DNA of 64,000 nt from an uncultured bacterium (GTDB lineage Bacteria > Actinomycetota > Coriobacteriia > Coriobacteriales > Coriobacteriaceae), in NCBI GenBank assembly GCA_905216145.1, contig CAJMST010000007.1, forward strand, positions 1-64,000, read 5' to 3'. The notes under the pieces were generated by a model. That model searched no databases. It saw only the letters and a program-made list of their open reading frames with translations, and was not told where the DNA came from. The position numbers and the translations under genes are program-made. Position 1 is the first letter of the stretch, and every line of letters starts with the position of its first letter. Positions 1 to 8,574 of the stretch are shown here, one piece after another.

Positions 1-319
1 GAGAGAACGCTCCCGCAAACTGCCTCTTGACAACTTATAGGAGCGTCGGTTTTGTTTTCGCACTTTTCAGCATGGTCTGGGCTCTCCGCGTTAACGTAGT
101 AGATGGGCCCCTTTTGTGGCAAGGGGCCGACCTGCGGCTCAGGGTAGCCAAAAAAGCCACGTCCCAAAAAGACTGTTGGAAGTTGCGGTGGAATAGTTCC
201 TGTTTTTGCTGCTGAAGGCCTTGAACAGGAACTATTCCACCGCAACTTATGAGGGGGCGGGGGATGCGATAGTATTGCATGGTGGTATTCGATCAACCGA
301 GGCTTCATCCGAGGGCTTT
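1..319. other. Intergenic region with two hairpins
   Basis: No convincing coding frame is seen. It holds a GC-rich hairpin at 106-128 (arms GGCCCCTT and AAGGGGCC) and a much longer inverted repeat at 180-248. The rest may be the upstream gene's 3' region and the promoter zone of the GntR gene. Confidence 0.6.
180..248. repeat. Long inverted repeat, 26-bp arms
   Basis: Arms at 180-205 and 223-248 are reverse complements with one mismatch at the inner end, around a 17-nt loop. The left arm begins AAGTTGCGGTGGAATAG. No long U tract follows, so it is not a textbook terminator. It lies 72 bp upstream of the GntR start and could be an operator, an attenuator or a small palindromic mobile element. 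Confidence 0.8.
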
Positions 320-1012
320 ATGGAACAGCACCAGCATTATCAGAGCCTGCAAGACCAGGCGTACAACGCATTGCGCTCCAAGATCATCTATGCCGAGCTC
401 AAACCCGGCACGCGCCTTTCGGCGATTGGTCTGGAAAAGGAGACGGGAATCGGGCGCACGCCCATTCGCGAGTCCTTTGTGCGCCTGCGCGAGCAGGAGT
501 TGGTGGAAACGCGTCCCAAAAGCGGCACCTACGTCTCTAAGATCAGCATGGAGCATGCCGAGAACGCTTGCTTTTTGCGCGAGAAACTCGAGAGAAGCGT
601 GCTTATTAAATGCTGTTCGGTCGCCACGCCCGAGCAAAAGCAGCGGCTTGAGCAGATTCTTGCCGAGTCCGAATCGCTCGATCATCGCGAAACGCGTCGC
701 TTTTTCGACCTGGATAACCTGTTCCATGAGACATGTTTTGAAATTGCCGGCCGCCATATGTTGTGGGATTGGATGAAGAGCGTCAATACACATTTTGAGC
801 GGTACAACTGGTTGCGTATGGTGTCGCAGGATCTGGATTGGGAGCCGATTCGTCGGCAGCATCGCCGGATTCTCGAGGCCATTAAGAGGGGCGATACCGA
901 CACGGCGAGCTATCTGGCCGAGACGCACTTGCACCTGATGCCCGAGGAGCAGGGCCCGGTTATCGCCCTGCATCCCGACTATTTTGAGCTGTCGAAAGAC
1001 TCGTCTATCTAG
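320..1012 (+). CDS. GntR family regulator, FCD (FadR-like) type
   Basis: Predicted 230-residue DNA-binding repressor. The N-terminal winged helix covers about residues 8-75 (motif GIGRTPIRESFVRLREQELV, then the KSGTYV wing). The C-terminal all-helical FCD ligand domain has the D...H...H...H pattern that binds a metal in this family (LDNLFHE, RQHRRIL, ETHLHLM). An upstream in-frame TTG lies inside the loop of a long inverted repeat, so the ATG at 320 with GAGGG just upstream is preferred. The gene stands alone and no metabolic partner is adjacent, so the effector is unknown; FCD regulators usually sense small carboxylic acids. The 180-248 palindrome could take part in its control, but that is inference. 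Confidence 0.85.
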   Translation: MEQHQHYQSLQDQAYNALRSKIIYAELKPGTRLSAIGLEKETGIGRTPIRESFVRLREQELVETRPKSGTYVSKISMEHAENACFLREKLERSVLIKCCSVATPEQKQRLEQILAESESLDHRETRRFFDLDNLFHETCFEIAGRHMLWDWMKSVNTHFERYNWLRMVSQDLDWEPIRRQHRRILEAIKRGDTDTASYLAETHLHLMPEEQGPVIALHPDYFELSKDSSI

Positions 1013-1137
1013 CCCATCGTCGCATATGCTCGAAACGCAAAAACGACGCTGCTCACCTACAGCGTTTTGCAACCGAGATTTTCAAAAAAATGCCTAAAAT
1101 GGCTCAGACTGCTGACAATTGGGAAACGGGGTGCGCT

Positions 1138-2160
1138 ATGGCGCAGATGAGGATTAAGGACATTGCCGCCGAGGCGGGCGTGAGTCCGGCCACGGTCTCG
1201 CGCTATCTCAACAACCGCCCCGGGCAGATGACCGAGGAAACCCGTGCTCGCATTGCCGAGGTCATCGAGCGCACCGGCTATCGCCCGCGTGCCGCCGCGC
1301 GCAATCTGCGCAGCTCGCGTACCAACCTCATCGGCGTGATCCTGGCCGACATCGCCAACCCGTTCTCCAGCGCCATGCTCGAGGGCCTTTCCGCTAGCGC
1401 CGCCGCGCGCGGCTGCTCGCTTATGACGGCCATTAGCGGCAACGATCCCGCTAAGGAAGCAGAGTCGCTCACCAGACTTATCGATGCCGGCGCGGACGGC
1501 CTGGTCGTCAACACCTGTGGAGGCAACGACGAGGCAATCGCCGCGGCAGCGGGGCGCCTGCCCGTTGTGCTGCTCGACCGCGATGTTGCCGACGGCGGCA
1601 TCGATTTGGTGACATCTAACAACCGTGAGCTGGTCACCGGCTTGGTAGACGCCTTGGTCGCCGCTAGCAGCGAGCGCCTGTGCCTGCTCACCGAGGCAAG
1701 CGACGACAGCCCCGTCCGTCGCGAGCGCGCCAAGGCCTTTACTGACGAGCTTTCGCACCGCGGCCTTGCGGGCGAGGTCGTCACCCTGGCCGACGGGGGC
1801 GCCACGGGCGTCGGTCGCTTGGACGAGACCATCCGCGACTATGCCGGCAAAAAGCTCGGCCTCATTGCCGTCAACGGCCTGGTTTTCCTGCGTCTGACCG
1901 AGGCCCTGGCGCAGCTTGGTCCCTCGCTGCCGGCGGGGCTTAAGATCGCGACGTTTGACGACTACCCCTGGAACCATGTGCTCTTTGGCGGCGTCACCAC
2001 GGCCGCGCAAGACACCCTTACCATTGCCGAGTGCGTAGTCGAGCGCCTGTCTGAGCGCATCGACGTCGTTACCACCACCGTGGGCGAGGCCGCAAAGCTG
2101 GCGCCCAAACGCATCGAGATCCCCGGCCACATCGAGCACCGCGCATCGACCTCGCGCTAG
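1138..2160 (+). CDS. LacI family transcriptional regulator
   Basis: 340-residue sugar-type repressor. The N-terminal LacI helix-turn-helix and hinge are clear (MRIKDIAAEAGVSPATVSRY, then AARNLRSSRTNLIGVI). The remainder is a periplasmic-binding-protein-like effector domain (LIGVILADIANPFSSAM, GADGLVVNTC, GLIAVNGLV, TFDDYPW). The ATG at 1138 is chosen because the HTH begins right after it and ACGGGG precedes it; the ATG at 1147 is an alternative. No transporter or sugar enzyme is adjacent, so the regulon cannot be named. TFDDYPW near the end matches the DD-containing loop common in LacI proteins of Gram-positives. Confidence 0.88.
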   Translation: MAQMRIKDIAAEAGVSPATVSRYLNNRPGQMTEETRARIAEVIERTGYRPRAAARNLRSSRTNLIGVILADIANPFSSAMLEGLSASAAARGCSLMTAISGNDPAKEAESLTRLIDAGADGLVVNTCGGNDEAIAAAAGRLPVVLLDRDVADGGIDLVTSNNRELVTGLVDALVAASSERLCLLTEASDDSPVRRERAKAFTDELSHRGLAGEVVTLADGGATGVGRLDETIRDYAGKKLGLIAVNGLVFLRLTEALAQLGPSLPAGLKIATFDDYPWNHVLFGGVTTAAQDTLTIAECVVERLSERIDVVTTTVGEAAKLAPKRIEIPGHIEHRASTSR

Positions 2161-2213
2161 CCGCTCGTTCGCAACGGCCTGTTCGCACACGTTTTTTGAG
2201 CGCTTGATACGCT

Positions 2214-2229
2214 TTAACCCTGCGGAAAC
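2214..2229 (+). promoter_or_regulatory. GlnR-box-like site
   Basis: TTAAC, six bases, then GAAAC. This matches the actinobacterial GlnR consensus GTnAC-n6-GAAAC at nine of ten consensus positions. It lies about 65 bp upstream of the glutamine-synthetase-like gene, which is followed by a GlnR-like regulator. Regulation is inferred from pattern and context only. Confidence 0.45.
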
Positions 2230-2294
2230 ATTTTTCTGCGATAGTATCTGCGATATAGACCAGTCGAAACCCGCCCGAAAGAAAGGGGAGCGAC

Positions 2295-3632
2295 ATGAAC
2301 CAGCAGAACATCGATTACGTACTCCGCTCCGTAGAGCAGCGTGACATCCGCTTTGTGCGTCTGTGGTTTGTCGACATTCTCGGCCGCCTCAAGAACTTTG
2401 CCATTAGCCCCGAGGACCTCGAGGTCGCTTTTGAGGAGGGTATCGGCTTTGACGGCTCCGCCATCGAGGGCTTTGCTACGCCCGAGGAAGCCGACATGCT
2501 GGCGTTTCCCGATGCTTCGACCTTCCAGATCCTGCCGTGGCGCCCGAGCCACAACGGCGTCGCCCGCGTGTTCTGTGACGTGTGCACTCCCGATTGCAAG
2601 CCCTTTGCCGGCGATCCGCGCGATGCCCTGCGCCGCATGTTCCACAAGGCCGAGAAGGCCGGCTATCTGCTTAACGTTGGTGCCGAGCTGGAGTATTACT
2701 ATTTCCCCGACGAGCACACGCCCGAGCCGCTCGACAACGTGGGCTACTTCGATCTTTCGGTGAGCGACGCCGCCCGCGACCTGCGTCGTAACACGGTCCT
2801 CACGCTCGAGAAGATGTCCGTGCCCGTGGAGTACACCTTCCACGCCGCCGGCCGCTCGCAGCACGGCATGAGCCTGCGCCACGCCGAGGCCCTGAGCATG
2901 TCCGACGCCATCACCACGGCCAAGCTCATCATTAAGCAGCAGGCCTACGAGAGCGGTTGCCACGCCTCCTTTATGCCCAAGCCGTTGGCGGGCGAGGACG
3001 GCAGCGCCATGTTTTTGCATCAGTCGCTGTTCGACCACGACGGCAACAACGTCTTTTGGGGCGAGGACGACGAGAAGTACCACCTCTCCGATATCGCCAA
3101 GCACTACATGGCCGGCATCTTGGCGCACGCGCGCGAGATCAGCGCCATCACCAACCCCACGGTCAACTCGTACAAGCGCATCACCACGGGCGGCGACTCC
3201 GTGCCGCAGTACGCCACGTGGGGCCTGCGCAACCGCGCGAGCATGGTCCGCATTCCGGTCTACAAGCCCGGCAAGCAGCTGTCCACGCGCATCGAGCTGC
3301 GCAGCCCCGATCCCATGGCCAATCCGTACCTGGTCAACGCCGTCACGCTGGCGGCTGGTCTGGACGGCATCGAGCGCAAGCTGGAGCTCCCGCCCGAGGC
3401 AACGGCCGAGACGCTCAAGCTTACCGACCGCCAGATGCTCGAGGCCGGCTACACGCCGCTGCCGCGCTCGCTCAAAGAGGCGCTCGACGTCTTTGAGGAC
3501 TCGCAGTTTATGAAGGATGCCCTCGGCGAGCACATCCACAGCTTCTTCCTCAAAAAGAAGCGCAACGAGTGGCATAAGTTTGAGTCCACGATCACCGAGT
3601 GGGAGATCAAGCACTACCTGGCGAACTCCTAA
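2295..3632 (+). CDS. Glutamine synthetase-like protein, catalytic residues degenerate
   Basis: 445 residues, co-linear over its whole length with Bacillus-type GlnA (444 residues). It retains FDGSAIEGF (52-60), the E131/E133 pair in GAELEYYYF, NPTVNSYKRI (287-296), arginines 314 and 319, and RIELRSPDP (E334, R336). However, the HHEVAPGQHE block is replaced by FHAAGRSQHG, so both metal-binding glutamates (Salmonella E212 and E220) are A184 and G191. The metal-binding His of GSGMH is F240, and the flap glutamate of GYEAP is Ser or shifted. Normal glutamine synthesis looks unlikely: either a pseudoenzyme or an altered substrate. Start: ATG with GAAAGGGGAG upstream. A GlnR-like regulator follows after 50 bp and a GlnR-box-like site precedes it, suggesting a nitrogen-regulation unit. 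Confidence 0.85.
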   Translation: MNQQNIDYVLRSVEQRDIRFVRLWFVDILGRLKNFAISPEDLEVAFEEGIGFDGSAIEGFATPEEADMLAFPDASTFQILPWRPSHNGVARVFCDVCTPDCKPFAGDPRDALRRMFHKAEKAGYLLNVGAELEYYYFPDEHTPEPLDNVGYFDLSVSDAARDLRRNTVLTLEKMSVPVEYTFHAAGRSQHGMSLRHAEALSMSDAITTAKLIIKQQAYESGCHASFMPKPLAGEDGSAMFLHQSLFDHDGNNVFWGEDDEKYHLSDIAKHYMAGILAHAREISAITNPTVNSYKRITTGGDSVPQYATWGLRNRASMVRIPVYKPGKQLSTRIELRSPDPMANPYLVNAVTLAAGLDGIERKLELPPEATAETLKLTDRQMLEAGYTPLPRSLKEALDVFEDSQFMKDALGEHIHSFFLKKKRNEWHKFESTITEWEIKHYLANS

Positions 3633-3682
3633 TCGCGCTGGCTTGTTCCAGTACGATTGAGCTCATTTCTTTGGAGGCCGAT

Positions 3683-4345
3683 ATGTCCGATAAGAGTGCC
3701 CTGTTCATGGCGCGCACGACGCGCTTCCACGAGTTTGCCCGCAGCTTGACGACTACCCTGGGTGTCGAGGTGAGCCTGGCCACCCCCGATTCGCCGACTG
3801 CGGCGCACGACTTTGACCTGCTGATCCTCGACTCCGACGGCATCCGCAGCGACCGCATCGATCAGATCGCCAAGTGGCTCGACGATCGCGGCGGCGTCCC
3901 CATGTTGGTGATCGTCGACGACGAGGCGCTTGGCACGCTGCGTCTGCCGAGCCATGCGCACGCCGACTTTGTGTGCCCCACGGCGACGCCCAACGAGCTC
4001 AAGGCTCGTGCGCAGCGCCTGATGGGCGAGGAGGAGACCGTCACCGCCGACGATGTACTCAACATCGACAACCTCGAGATAAACCTGGCCACTTACCAGG
4101 TGACGCTCGACGACGAGCCCATCGACCTGACGCTGATGGAGTACTCGCTGCTGAGCTTTTTGGCGACGCACCCCAACCGCGCGTACAGCCGCGAGGTGCT
4201 GCTGCACCGCGTGTGGGGCTTTGAGTACTGCGGCGGCACGCGTACCGTCGACGTGCATATCCGTCGTATCCGCTCCAAGGTGGGCCCGCAGATCGCGGCG
4301 CACATCACCACCGTCCGCGGCGTGGGCTATCTGTTTAAGGACTAG
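3683..4345 (+). CDS. OmpR-type regulator, GlnR-like, with atypical receiver
   Basis: 220 residues. The N-terminal half (1-115) is receiver-like: the acceptor-region aspartates are present (LLILDSDG), but the conserved lysine segment is absent (HADFVCPTATPNEL where active receivers have a Lys-Pro). The C-terminal half (about 125-218) is a clear OmpR/PhoB winged helix (LTLMEYSLLSFLATHPNRAY, then TVDVHIRRIRSKVG and TTVRGVGYLF). No histidine kinase is adjacent. Orphan regulators with a degenerate receiver and this layout are typical of actinobacterial GlnR, and the neighbouring glutamine-synthetase homologue fits. GGAGG lies just before the ATG at 3683. The specific GlnR role is inference; the OmpR fold is secure. 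Confidence 0.8.
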   Translation: MSDKSALFMARTTRFHEFARSLTTTLGVEVSLATPDSPTAAHDFDLLILDSDGIRSDRIDQIAKWLDDRGGVPMLVIVDDEALGTLRLPSHAHADFVCPTATPNELKARAQRLMGEEETVTADDVLNIDNLEINLATYQVTLDDEPIDLTLMEYSLLSFLATHPNRAYSREVLLHRVWGFEYCGGTRTVDVHIRRIRSKVGPQIAAHITTVRGVGYLFKD

Positions 4346-4349
4346 ATTT

Positions 4350-4386
4350 CCACCACAAAGGGGACAGGCACCTTTGTGGTGGTTTT
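4350..4386. repeat. CCACC-hairpin repeat, copy 1 (terminator-like)
   Basis: Arms CCACCACAAAGG and CCTTTGTGGTGG with loop GGACAGGCA, followed by TTTT. It lies 5 bp after the GlnR-like stop codon and can act as a terminator. It belongs to a five-copy family in this window with a conserved loop. Confidence 0.85.
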
Positions 4387-4483
4387 GCCGCAGGTGCCGG
4401 CCAGAACTTAAGCCTTCCTAAAAGATTGCGTTCTCATACACTTGCGCCCGCATATTGGGGTACAACTCAACGTGAACAATGAT

Positions 4484-4510
4484 GGCCCGCCACATGTTTG
4501 GCGGGCCTTT
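4484..4510 (+). terminator. GC-rich hairpin upstream of htrA
   Basis: Arms GGCCCGCC and GGCGGGCC followed by TTT, ending 27 bp before the protease start. It may be a terminator or an attenuator in the htrA leader. Confidence 0.5.
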
Positions 4511-4536
4511 GGTTATTTGACGAAAGGATCGCAGCT

Positions 4537-6000
4537 ATGAGCGACAACGATTCCCAGCGTCCCCAGGACGCGGGCAACGCCGGCGAGACTCAGCAACAGC
4601 CGCGCGTGCAGGTAGAGTCGACGCCTGCCGATGGCAACAACATTCCCTACGTGCAGGCCTACGACACGCAGACCGGCAAGCCGCTGGGCGGCCAGCAGGT
4701 TGTAAACAAGCACACGGTGGTCAAGACCAAGACCAAAAAGCTGCCGATCTTTATTACGGCGCTTGCCGGCTGCGCCTGTGGTGCTCTGCTGGTCATAGCG
4801 CTCATCATGAGTGGCACGCTCGATATCGGTGGCGGCAAGAATGCCGTGACGGCGGGCGCTTCGGGCTCGTCGACGCAAAAGATCACCATCGACTCCGAGG
4901 ACACCACGCTGGCGGAGGCCGTCTCCGCCAAGGCCCTGCCCTCCGTAGTTTCCATTACTGCCACGTCGAGCGGCAGCCAGAATGGCTCGCTTTCGCAGTC
5001 TGCCGACGATTCGAATAACTCGGGCAGTGTCGGTTCGGGCGTGGTGCTCGATACCGAGGGCCATATCCTCACCAACAACCACGTGGTCGATGGTTACGAC
5101 CAGTACGTGGTGACCATGGACGACGGCACCACCTATGAGGCCGAGTTCGTGGGCAACGATGCCTCGAGCGACCTCGCCGTCATCAAGCTCAAGGACGCCG
5201 ATGCTTCCAAGCTCACGCCGATTGAGATCGGTGATTCCTCCAAGCTCAACGTGGGCGAGTGGGTTATGGCCATCGGTTCGCCGTTCGGCAACGAGCAGTC
5301 TGTCTCCACGGGAATCGTGTCGGCGCTGTATCGCTCCACGGCCATGAGCTCTACCAACGGTAACACCATCTATGCCAACATGATCCAGACCGATGCCGCC
5401 ATCAACCCGGGCAACTCCGGCGGCGCGCTCGTCAACGACAACGGCGAGCTCGTGGGTATCAACTCACTCATCGAGAGCTATTCGGGCTCCAGCTCGGGCG
5501 TGGGCTTTGCCATTCCCGTTAACTACGCCAAGAACATTGCCGACCAGATTATCGACGGCAAGATGCCGGTGCATCCGTACATGGGCGCTACGCTTTCGAG
5601 CGTCAACGCGCTCAACGCCCGTACTAACAAGCTGAGCACCGATAGCGGCGCGTATGTGGCAAGTGTCGTCGAGGACGGTCCTGCCGCCAAGGCCGGCATT
5701 CATGAGGGCGACGTCATCACCAAGCTGGGCGACGACGAGATCACGAGCGCCGATGGCCTGATCATCGCGCTGCGCAGCCACGAGGTGGGTGAGAAGGTCG
5801 AGATCACGCTCATGCGCGGCAAGGAAGAGAAGAAGGTCACCGTCGAGCTGGGCTCCGATGAGGAGCTGCAGAACCAGCAGCAGGACGACAGTTCGACCGA
5901 CACCGGCAACGGCGGCATTACCGACGAGCAGCTGCGCCAGTATCTGGAGGAGCTGCTGGGCCAGCAGGGCCAGGGTCAAGGTTACGGCCAGGGGTTCTAG
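4537..6000 (+). CDS. HtrA/DegP-like membrane-anchored serine protease
   Basis: 487 residues. A hydrophilic cytoplasmic N-terminus is followed by one membrane segment at about 69-91 (LPIFITALAGCACGALLVIA), then an extracytoplasmic trypsin-like domain with triad H182 (TNNHVVDG), D212 (SSDLAVIKL) and S294 (NPGNSGGAL). A PDZ domain follows at about 355-450, and the tail is rich in Gln and Gly. This is the actinobacterial/firmicute HtrA layout: a surface-stress protease and chaperone acting on misfolded exported proteins. ATG 4537 is chosen because GAAAGGA precedes it at good spacing. It appears monocistronic, bounded by hairpins on both sides. Confidence 0.92.
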   Translation: MSDNDSQRPQDAGNAGETQQQPRVQVESTPADGNNIPYVQAYDTQTGKPLGGQQVVNKHTVVKTKTKKLPIFITALAGCACGALLVIALIMSGTLDIGGGKNAVTAGASGSSTQKITIDSEDTTLAEAVSAKALPSVVSITATSSGSQNGSLSQSADDSNNSGSVGSGVVLDTEGHILTNNHVVDGYDQYVVTMDDGTTYEAEFVGNDASSDLAVIKLKDADASKLTPIEIGDSSKLNVGEWVMAIGSPFGNEQSVSTGIVSALYRSTAMSSTNGNTIYANMIQTDAAINPGNSGGALVNDNGELVGINSLIESYSGSSSGVGFAIPVNYAKNIADQIIDGKMPVHPYMGATLSSVNALNARTNKLSTDSGAYVASVVEDGPAAKAGIHEGDVITKLGDDEITSADGLIIALRSHEVGEKVEITLMRGKEEKKVTVELGSDEELQNQQQDDSSTDTGNGGITDEQLRQYLEELLGQQGQGQGYGQGF

Positions 6001-6026
6001 CGAGCCGTTTCGCACATACCAATGCC

Positions 6027-6066
6027 AGAGGGGTTGTCCCATCAACGCGGGACAGCCCCTCTTTTC
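6027..6066 (+). terminator. Rho-independent terminator after htrA
   Basis: 14-bp arms AGAGGGGTTGTCCC / GGGACAGCCCCTCT around an 8-nt loop, followed by a T-rich run. Confidence 0.85.
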
Positions 6067-6248
6067 TTATTGATCCGTTGGGGACGGAGGAAAACGGATC
6101 ATTTAGAAATGGCAAGGGCATAGTTTGATCGCGCGATCCACCCCGGTCTGGCCGCTGCCGATTCGGTGCGGTTCGAAAGGGTTATTCGGCCCCGTTGCGA
6201 CCGGTGGTACTCTTGTATCCGTTTGAAATCGAGCGAAGGAGTGCCGCT

Positions 6249-8564
6249 ATGGAGCAATCGAGCCTGTTTGGTGACGGCGTGGACATCGATACCGAAACGC
6301 CCGCGACCGCGGAAGCCACCGCACCGACCGACGCCCGTGCCCAGGCGGCAGCGCGCGCGGCCGAACTGCGCCACGAGCTCGACTACCACGCCTATCGCTA
6401 CTACATGCTCGATGCGCCCGAGATCACGGACGCCGCCTTCGACAAAATGCTCGTTGAACTGCAGGAAATCGAGGCCACCTACCCCGACCTGGTGACGCCC
6501 GACAGCTATACCCAGCGCGTGGGCGGCTACGTGAGCGAGCAGTTTACGCCGGTCACGCATATGGCGCGCATGTATTCCATGGACGATGCCATGGACCTGG
6601 ACGAACTCGACGCGTGGCTCCAGCGCGCCGAGGATGCACTCGGTGCCGGCAGCGTCACCTATACCTGCGAGCTCAAGATTGACGGCCTGGGCGTGGCGCT
6701 TACCTACCAAAACGGCACCTTCGTGCGCGCCGCCACACGTGGCGATGGCACCACGGGCGAGGACGTGTCGCTCAACGTGCGCACCATCAAGGATGTGCCC
6801 ATGCACCTTTCCGAGCCGGCGCTCGCCCACATGGGCGCCGACCGCGAGCGCACCATCGAGGTGCGCGGCGAGGTCTACATGCCCAAGGGCAGCTTTGTGC
6901 GCCTGAACGACGAGGCCGATGCCGAGGGCCGCGACCCCTTCGCCAACCCGCGCAACGCCGCCGCCGGCAGCCTGCGCCAAAAGGACCCCAAGGTCACGGC
7001 GCGCCGCGATCTTGCTACCTTTATCTATGCCATCGCCGATACCGATCCGCTGCACGTCCACAGCCAGCGCGAGTTCCTCGATTGGTTGCGCAGCGCCGGC
7101 TTTAGCGTCAACCCCAACGTGGCACGCTGCGCCACACCCGCCGAGGTCCACGAGTTCTGTGCCCAGGCGCTTGAGCACCGCGGTGACCTGGACTACGACA
7201 TCGACGGCGTGGTCGTAAAGGTCGATAGCTTCCAGCAGCAGCTTGACCTGGGCTTTACCGCCCGCGCGCCGCGCTGGGCCATTGCCTTTAAGTTCCCGCC
7301 CGAGGAAAAGCAGACCGTTCTGCGCGAAATTCGCATCCAGGTGGGCCGCACCGGTGTGCTCACGCCGGTCGCCGAGTTCGACCCGGTGACGGTCGCCGGC
7401 TCCACCATCGCTCGCGCCACGCTGCACAACATCGACGAGATCCATCGCAAAAACGTGCGCGAGGGCGACACCATCATCGTGCACAAGGCAGGCGACGTGA
7501 TTCCCGAGGTCGTGGGCCCGGTGCTCGATAAGCGCCCGTTCGATTCGGTTGACTGGCACATGCCCGAGGTCTGCCCCGTGTGCGGTAGCCCCGTGGTTCA
7601 CGAGGACGGCGAGGTCGCTTACCGCTGCGTCTCCATCGACTGTCCCGCGCAGCTCAAGGAGCGCCTGCTCCACTGGGTGAGCCGCGGCTGCATGGACGTC
7701 GACGGCCTGGGCGACGAGATCGTCGACAAGATGATCGCCGCCGGCCTGATTCACGACGTCGCGGACTTCTACCAACTCACGGTCGACGACATCGCCGGCT
7801 TGGACACGGGGCGCGTGTACGCCATCACTCAAAAAGGTCATAAAAAAGGAGACATTCAATACGATAAAAACGGTTCTCCAAGGCTAGAGAAAGACGGAAG
7901 CTATAAACGCTATAAAACTGAACAGGTTGCCTGCACTGCTGGCGACCCTATTTTGGTCGGCAATAAGATTGCCAGTAAGGTAATTAGCGAGCTTAATAAA
8001 TCGAAGACGTTGCCTCTGTCTCGCGTGCTATTTGCATTGGGAATCAGACTTGTTGGCAAAAGTGTCGCCGAGTTGCTCGCGCGCCGGTATTTGACCATCG
8101 ATGCGCTTATTCTCGCGACTGATGAGGATATGGCAAATATTGAAGGCGTTGGCCCGGAGATTGCAAGGAGCGTCCGCGGATTCTTGTCAGTTAAGGACAA
8201 TCTTGATGTGCTCGAGAGGTTACGTTTATGCGGCTTTTCGCTTGAGGAAAATTTAATGAGTGAAATGCAGTCTAAGTCGGGACAAATGGGCATATCCAGT
8301 GAACTTGCCTCCTCGCAGCCGTTGAAGGATATGACCTTTGTCCTAACGGGGGCCCTTGAGAAGCGTTCTCGTTCCGAGGCTGGGGATGCGCTGAAACTTT
8401 TGGGGGCCAAGGTGACGGGGTCGGTTTCGAAGAAAACCTCCTATGTAGTTGCGGGGGCGAATGCAGGCTCAAAGCTCACTAAGGCCCAAGCACTTGGTGT
8501 GCCTGTATTGGACGAAGATCAACTTGAGGAAATAATCGAAACAGGCGAAGTGCCTGCGATATAG
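6249..8564 (+). CDS. ligA: NAD-dependent DNA ligase LigA
   Basis: 771 residues; seals nicks in replication and repair using NAD+. Domains in order: Ia (HELDYHAYRYYMLDAPEITDA), adenylation with the KxDG nucleophile (CELKIDGLG, about K143), OB fold, four-Cys zinc finger (CPVCG... RCVSIDCP, about 442-466), HhH domain, and C-terminal BRCT (about 690-765). ATG 6249 is preceded by GAAGGAG. Base composition changes abruptly near 7829 (residue about 527): upstream is high-GC like the neighbours, while the rest has much lower GC. At the change sits a lysine-rich segment of about 45 residues not typical of LigA. The reading frame stays open and all motifs remain, so the enzyme is probably active but mosaic. 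The exonuclease gene begins 10 bp later. Confidence 0.95.
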   Translation: MEQSSLFGDGVDIDTETPATAEATAPTDARAQAAARAAELRHELDYHAYRYYMLDAPEITDAAFDKMLVELQEIEATYPDLVTPDSYTQRVGGYVSEQFTPVTHMARMYSMDDAMDLDELDAWLQRAEDALGAGSVTYTCELKIDGLGVALTYQNGTFVRAATRGDGTTGEDVSLNVRTIKDVPMHLSEPALAHMGADRERTIEVRGEVYMPKGSFVRLNDEADAEGRDPFANPRNAAAGSLRQKDPKVTARRDLATFIYAIADTDPLHVHSQREFLDWLRSAGFSVNPNVARCATPAEVHEFCAQALEHRGDLDYDIDGVVVKVDSFQQQLDLGFTARAPRWAIAFKFPPEEKQTVLREIRIQVGRTGVLTPVAEFDPVTVAGSTIARATLHNIDEIHRKNVREGDTIIVHKAGDVIPEVVGPVLDKRPFDSVDWHMPEVCPVCGSPVVHEDGEVAYRCVSIDCPAQLKERLLHWVSRGCMDVDGLGDEIVDKMIAAGLIHDVADFYQLTVDDIAGLDTGRVYAITQKGHKKGDIQYDKNGSPRLEKDGSYKRYKTEQVACTAGDPILVGNKIASKVISELNKSKTLPLSRVLFALGIRLVGKSVAELLARRYLTIDALILATDEDMANIEGVGPEIARSVRGFLSVKDNLDVLERLRLCGFSLEENLMSEMQSKSGQMGISSELASSQPLKDMTFVLTGALEKRSRSEAGDALKLLGAKVTGSVSKKTSYVVAGANAGSKLTKAQALGVPVLDEDQLEEIIETGEVPAI

Positions 8565-8574
8565 GGAGGCTGTC

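Noticed and set aside
206..319. GntR protein starting at the upstream TTG
   Set aside because: That start lies in the loop of a long palindrome, lacks a ribosome-binding site and adds 38 residues not part of the family.
1057..2190. Long open frame on the minus strand opposite the LacI gene
   Set aside because: It is a shadow of a high-GC gene in another frame. It has no ribosome-binding site and no family motif, and the plus-strand LacI protein is unambiguous.
6099..7859. 586-codon minus-strand open frame opposite ligA
   Set aside because: It lies opposite the clear NAD ligase frame, has His/Gly/Val-rich shadow composition, and has no motif.
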